Assembly (NCBI RefSeq): GCF_001419985.1
Contig: NZ_LJAL01000004.1
Location: 62,001-126,000, forward strand
Reading direction: 5' to 3'
DNA length: 64,000 nucleotides
From: Loktanella sp. 5RATIMAR09
Lineage (GTDB): Bacteria > Pseudomonadota > Alphaproteobacteria > Rhodobacterales > Rhodobacteraceae
Shown: positions 60,398 to 64,000 of the stretch, piece by piece
Layout of the letters: each line of letters begins with the position of its first letter
Numbering within the stretch: position 1 is the first letter of the stretch
Position numbers and translations under genes: made by a program
Notes under the pieces: model-generated
Database searches by the model: none
What the model saw: only the letters and a program-made list of their open reading frames with translations
Told to the model about the DNA's origin: nothing

Positions 60398-61019
60398 TCG
60401 TGATCCGGCCCTCTTCCGCCCAGCGGCGCACAATCACTGCCTCTCCGGGGTAGTTGTGCGGCGTCTTATAGCCTTCGGGGTTATAGTAGGTGGCTGTTGC
60501 CCCGAAATCGAAGCCGTAAAGAGTGACCTGATCAGCCGCGTTCAGTCTGACCAGCCAACTGATTGCCATAAATCCCGATGATGGCCGCCGCCCGATCATT
60601 TGCCGGTCTGCGATCCAATAACGAAACGGATAAAAGAGCGTCCTGCGCACGTTCTGCGCCTGCCAGAAATGATAGTGGCGCATCTTGGGGATCAGCATCA
60701 AAAGCACATCCGGTGAAAACCGCGCGATAGTTTCTTCCTCACTCAATTCAGGCGTGAGCCCCACCATGTCGGTGCGACTGCCTTGGGCGCCGGCATTCAC
60801 CACGAACCCTTTGTTCAGGCGCAGCACCAGATCATTGCGATCAATCTCACCGCCATAGGTCTTGGCAAGCAGGCTTTGTGCATTGCCCACAATGGCCACT
60901 TTCCTGCCGACAATCCTGTCGTGCATCCGGGTGTTGTTGGCGCGGGTCAGTTTCAGGGCCCAGCCACGCGGCGCCTGCACAAGGTATCTGCGCATAAAGC
61001 GGCTGTGTCTCGGCTCCAT
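60387..61019 (-). CDS. GT29-like (sialyltransferase-type) glycosyltransferase
   Basis: This 210-residue protein has all four sialyltransferase motifs in order. The L motif is at about 40-72 (KVAIVGNAQSLLAKTYGGEI, then DLVLRLNKG) and the S motif at 146-172 (PSSGFMAISWLV, then VTLYGFDF). Motif III is TYYN at 177-180, and the VS motif is His188-x4-Glu193. This set defines GT29, a family best known from animal Golgi enzymes. It has no membrane anchor. Next to CMP-nonulosonate genes, it is the likely transferase of that sugar. It converges with the GT92-like gene. Confidence 0.85.
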   Translation of the reverse strand: MEPRHSRFMRRYLVQAPRGWALKLTRANNTRMHDRIVGRKVAIVGNAQSLLAKTYGGEIDRNDLVLRLNKGFVVNAGAQGSRTDMVGLTPELSEEETIARFSPDVLLMLIPKMRHYHFWQAQNVRRTLFYPFRYWIADRQMIGRRPSSGFMAISWLVRLNAADQVTLYGFDFGATATYYNPEGYKTPHNYPGEAVIVRRWAEEGRITIMP

Positions 61020-61093
61020 CTTTTACCTTTCAGCGGCTTTTGGGATCATCTAGGGTCCACATTAACAGACCGGTAAGGCAAGTCACGACACCT

Positions 61094-61894
61094 ATGGAAC
61101 CCACATCGACATTACGTTCCTGCATTTGCATAAAGTGGGGTCAGGGCGCATACACCGCAGACGATGTGAACCGGCTTTATACCGGCCTGAAACACCACAG
61201 TCGATTTCCGGTCAGACTGTATTGCGTGACAGATGATCCAAGCGGCATCTTGTCAGACATTATCTGCATCCCCCTGAAGCCCGAGCCGTTTGACGCCGCC
61301 ATGCAAGAGGCCGCGAGGACTGCGACCAAAAAGAACGGCGCTCTGAAGAAAATCGGTATCTTCCGGCCCGGCCTTATACCCGAACTCGTAGGACCGCTTT
61401 TGTTCGTTGACCTTGATATTGTCATAACCAACGATATCGGTCCGCTCTTTGATTTCGCACCCGGGATGGTCTGCATGGCCCCACCATTCGGGAAACGCAC
61501 ATCCCCGCCAACCTTCGGCGAGGGGTCGGTCATCCGTTTCGATCCGTCCAAACACGGTTTTCTTTATCACGAGATGGCGGATGATCCTGCCGGTATGGTC
61601 ACGTTTTGCGGCGGATCAGAGCAGAGCTACACGTCTGGTCTAGCGCGCAAATACAACATGCTTGCCAATTATCCCAAATCACTGGTGGTCAGCTTCAAAA
61701 GACAGTGCTGCTGGCCCGGATCGCTGACAAAATGGTTCGCTCCCCGCTTGCCGCGCGGGGCCACGGTGGTGTGTTTCCACGGGCACCCGAAAGCCGCCGA
61801 AGCCTTATCGGGCCATCACGAACACGGCCGTGTCGTCACGCTGCCGGCAGACTGGTTGACGAAAGCCTGGGACCAAAGCACCCCTGCGGAATGA
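61094..61894 (+). CDS. Probable glycosyltransferase (GT8-like fold)
   Basis: The 266-residue cytoplasmic protein has RSCICIKWGQGAYTADDVNRLYTGLKRH-like opening residues (shown here as IKWGQGAYTADDVNRLYTGL), a LLFVDLDIVITNDIGPLF segment with a DxD metal site, and a late VVCFHGHPKAAEA with candidate His ligands. This matches glycogenin/GT8-like or capsular transferases by pattern only. The start is MEPTSTLRSCI at 61094; an upstream ATG at 61040 is less likely. It is divergent from the GT29 gene (74 bp). Confidence 0.75.
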   Translation: MEPTSTLRSCICIKWGQGAYTADDVNRLYTGLKHHSRFPVRLYCVTDDPSGILSDIICIPLKPEPFDAAMQEAARTATKKNGALKKIGIFRPGLIPELVGPLLFVDLDIVITNDIGPLFDFAPGMVCMAPPFGKRTSPPTFGEGSVIRFDPSKHGFLYHEMADDPAGMVTFCGGSEQSYTSGLARKYNMLANYPKSLVVSFKRQCCWPGSLTKWFAPRLPRGATVVCFHGHPKAAEALSGHHEHGRVVTLPADWLTKAWDQSTPAE

Positions 61895-61990
61895 ACTTGC
61901 GTTCGGCTGAACAGCGCACCTCCTGTCTCGTTTGCCGGAATGCGGCCAAGCCATCTTGCATCCCCCAATATGAGAACATAACATGAACAT

Positions 61991-63226
61991 ATGTCTCGTC
62001 TTGATCTCTCACAAAAGCTCGCGATTCTCAGTGATGCGGCCCGCTATGACGCCTCTTGCGCGTCCAGCGGGACCACGCGCCGTGACAGCCGCGATGGTAA
62101 AGGGCTCGGGTCAACCGAAGGGTCCGGCATCTGCCATGCCTATGCCCCTGACGGGCGCTGCATCAGCCTGCTGAAAATCCTGATGACGAATTTTTGCATC
62201 TACGATTGCGCCTATTGCGTCAATCGGGTGTCTTCGAATGTCCAACGCGCACGGTTTTCGCCGGATGAGGTGGTGCAGCTGACCATCGAGTTTTATCGCC
62301 GCAATTATATCGAGGGGCTTTTCTTGTCCTCGGGCATTATCCAATCCCCCGACAAAACGATGGAAGACATGCTGCGGATTGCCAAGCGCCTGCGTGAGGT
62401 CGAGAATTTTCGCGGTTACATCCACCTGAAAACGATCCCCGATGCCGCCCCCGAACTGATCGAAGAGGCGGGGCTTTATGCCGACCGTCTGTCAATTAAC
62501 GTCGAACTGCCCACCGACCAAAGCGTGCAAGCCTATGCGCCCGAGAAAAACCCCGCCACGATCCGCAAGGCGATGGGCGACGTCAAGGCGCGCAAGGATG
62601 TGGCAGGCGAGCGCAGCTATACCGGCAAGCGCGGCAAGCGCTTTGTACCAGCGGGGCAATCGACCCAGATGATCGTGGGCGCGGATGGGTCCACCGATGC
62701 CACGATCCTGGGGCAATCGACGATGCTTTATGGCGATTACAAGCTGAAGCGCGTGTACTATTCCGCCTTTTCGCCGATCCCTGATGCCACTGCCAAACTT
62801 CCCTTGATCAAACCGCCGCTTGCGCGTGAACACCGGCTTTATCAGGCCGATTGGCTCTTGCGGTTTTACGGGTTTGGGGTGGATGAAATCACCGCTGCCC
62901 GCCCTGATGGCAATCTTGATCTGGATATTGATCCCAAGCTGGCATGGGCCTTGCAGAACCGCGCGCTGTTTCCGGTGAATGTGAACCGCGCCAGCAAGGA
63001 AATGCTGTTGCGTGTGCCGGGTTTTGGCACCCGCACCGTGGGCCGGATACTCTCGACGCGGCGGTACCGCAGCCTGCGCTATGATGATCTGTTGCGCATG
63101 GGGGCGTCATTGAAGAAAGCACAGGCCTTTATCACGGCCCATGATTGGACGCCCGGCGGTCTGACCGACAGTGTCAATTTACGCGCCCGTTTCGCCCCAC
63201 CCCCTGAACAGTTGAGCCTTTTTTGA
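61991..63226 (+). CDS. Radical SAM DNA modification/repair protein (TIGR03916-type)
   Basis: The 411-residue radical SAM protein has the CxxxCxxC cluster in FCIYDCAYCVNRV at about residues 69-81, an opening LAILSDAARYDASCASSG typical of this family, and a C-terminal helix-hairpin-helix region (NVNRASKEMLLRVPGFGTRTVGRILSTRR) that suggests DNA binding. It is always found with a UdgX/DUF4130 partner, which here follows with a TGATG overlap. The reaction is unknown. Confidence 0.9.
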   Translation: MSRLDLSQKLAILSDAARYDASCASSGTTRRDSRDGKGLGSTEGSGICHAYAPDGRCISLLKILMTNFCIYDCAYCVNRVSSNVQRARFSPDEVVQLTIEFYRRNYIEGLFLSSGIIQSPDKTMEDMLRIAKRLREVENFRGYIHLKTIPDAAPELIEEAGLYADRLSINVELPTDQSVQAYAPEKNPATIRKAMGDVKARKDVAGERSYTGKRGKRFVPAGQSTQMIVGADGSTDATILGQSTMLYGDYKLKRVYYSAFSPIPDATAKLPLIKPPLAREHRLYQADWLLRFYGFGVDEITAARPDGNLDLDIDPKLAWALQNRALFPVNVNRASKEMLLRVPGFGTRTVGRILSTRRYRSLRYDDLLRMGASLKKAQAFITAHDWTPGGLTDSVNLRARFAPPPEQLSLF

Positions 63227-64000
63227 TGTACACCGTTCCCCTTCCCCGCATCGGCACCGATCTTGCATGGCGCGACGCCGCCAAACGCCTGATTGGCGCA
63301 GGCGTGTCGCCCGAGGATATCCTGTGGGATTTCGACAATGAAATGGGCGAGCTGTTTGCCATCGACACGCCCCTGCCCCCTGTGACACGGCGGATCAAGG
63401 CGCCGCAAAGCTTTGTGGAAATGGCCGATTGGGTGGTCTGGCACAAAGATCCGCAGCGGTTCGCGCGGCTCTATGCACTACTGTGGAGGCTGCGTCATCA
63501 ACCCGGTTTGATGCAGGATCGCGCCGATGCGGATCTTGCCAAGTTGCGCCAGATGGAAAAGGGCGTGCATCGGTGCAAGCACAAGATGAAAGCCTTTGTA
63601 CGTTTCCGTGATCTGCGTCAGGGCGGCGCGCGGCGCAGCTTTGCTGCGTGGTTTGAACCCACCCACCACACCGTGGAACCGACAGCCCCGTTCTTTGCAC
63701 GCCGCTTTGCCGACATGGACTGGATGATCGCAACACCCGATGTGACCGCTCAGTTCATCGACGGTAACCTGACCTTCCACCCCGGCCAACCCAAACCCGA
63801 CCTGCCCGAGGATGCGACTGAGGCGCTGTGGGGGACCTATTTTTGCAATATCTTCAATCCGGCGCGCCTGAAGGTGAGCGCAATGACATCCGAGATGCCC
63901 AAGAAATACTGGAAAAACCTGCCCGAGGCGCGGCATATCCACGATCTGATTGCAGGGGCGGAAGCGAAAGTGCAGGAAATGCGCGACGCCGCACCCACCT
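63226..64000 (+). CDS. DUF4130 (TIGR03915)/UdgX-type DNA repair protein, 5' part (cut by window edge)
   Basis: The visible 258 codons form the DUF4130 domain: MYTVPLPRIGTDLAWRDAAKR at the start, a central CKHKMKAFVRFRDL and a helical TGTYFCNIFNPARLKVSAM-like region (here WGTYFCNIFNPARLKVSAM), then MPKKYWKNLPEA before the edge. In Rhodobacteraceae this domain is commonly fused to a C-terminal UdgX uracil-DNA-binding domain, which would lie beyond 64000. It is coupled to the radical SAM gene. The frame is open to the edge, so the gene is incomplete only because of the window. Confidence 0.87.
   Translation, partial: MYTVPLPRIGTDLAWRDAAKRLIGAGVSPEDILWDFDNEMGELFAIDTPLPPVTRRIKAPQSFVEMADWVVWHKDPQRFARLYALLWRLRHQPGLMQDRADADLAKLRQMEKGVHRCKHKMKAFVRFRDLRQGGARRSFAAWFEPTHHTVEPTAPFFARRFADMDWMIATPDVTAQFIDGNLTFHPGQPKPDLPEDATEALWGTYFCNIFNPARLKVSAMTSEMPKKYWKNLPEARHIHDLIAGAEAKVQEMRDAAPT

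Overview
The window looks like chromosomal DNA of a marine alphaproteobacterium of the Rhodobacteraceae (Roseobacter group). Supporting signs are a GC-rich, densely packed layout with many ATGA, TGATG and TAATG start/stop overlaps, choline and carnitine use for glycine betaine, a fused carnitine dehydrogenase/thioesterase, gatCA, a class-A RNase P RNA, a PraR-like XRE regulator and a PleD-like diguanylate cyclase. The genus is inference only. No rRNA, tRNA, CRISPR, insertion sequence or prophage was seen, and no gene-free stretch exceeds about 280 bases.

Layout. 1-3561: choline module, with the start of betC and all of betI on the minus strand and choXWV divergent, plus a 26-bp BetI-type operator between them. 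3603-10835: DMT transporters, a YmdB-type phosphoesterase, an SLC13 permease, yebC, 5-formyl-THF cyclo-ligase and mgtE. 10936-19162: two purine deaminases (GuaD and an 8-oxoguanine deaminase type) with a CAP lipoprotein between them, hisN, regulators, DUF1127, a Bax-inhibitor-1 protein and MAPEG. 19220-25936: rpmG, rnpB, an amidase, an Excalibur lipoprotein, gatCA, a ceramidase-like protein, UPF0173, tadA and rluB. 26189-32686: an eight-gene collinear membrane cassette (small membrane protein, XpaC, TelA, DUF2927 lipoprotein, SPFH-GYF2, two b561-type cytochromes, zinc-ribbon membrane protein) that resembles a composite envelope-stress module. 32705-38429: sugar kinase, dtd, CAP protein, the Zur-controlled znuA/zur-znuCB locus and a HAD phosphatase. 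38470-41655: a 1061-residue self-sufficient reductive dehalogenase fused to a flavin/NAD/2Fe-2S reductase. 41652-45381: DUF3572, a PleD-like protein with degenerate receiver domains, and an ECF sigma / membrane / CpxP-like / EF-hand group. 45561-51860: DUF983, NUDIX and a five-gene carnitine-to-betaine operon containing a lipocalin and a small lipoprotein. 51989-61894: MFS, metG, then a nonulosonate (sialic/legionaminic-type) and glycosyltransferase locus that includes a GT29 sialyltransferase-like protein. 61991-64000: a radical SAM DNA-repair protein and its DUF4130/UdgX partner, cut by the window edge.

How the parts connect. Choline uptake (choXWV), choline-sulfate hydrolysis (betC) and carnitine breakdown (dehydrogenase/thioesterase plus BKACE) all lead to glycine betaine, so osmoprotectant and methylamine salvage is a theme. 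CMP-nonulosonate synthesis, a sialyltransferase-like enzyme and two further glycosyltransferases suggest that the cell surface carries an acidic nine-carbon sugar.

The main candidates for new biology are the 26189-32686 cassette, the fused reductive dehalogenase with its divergent 40-bp promoter, the compact bacterial GT29 enzyme, and a 26-bp palindrome found at two distant sites. Several genes appear to use non-standard start codons; these are flagged.
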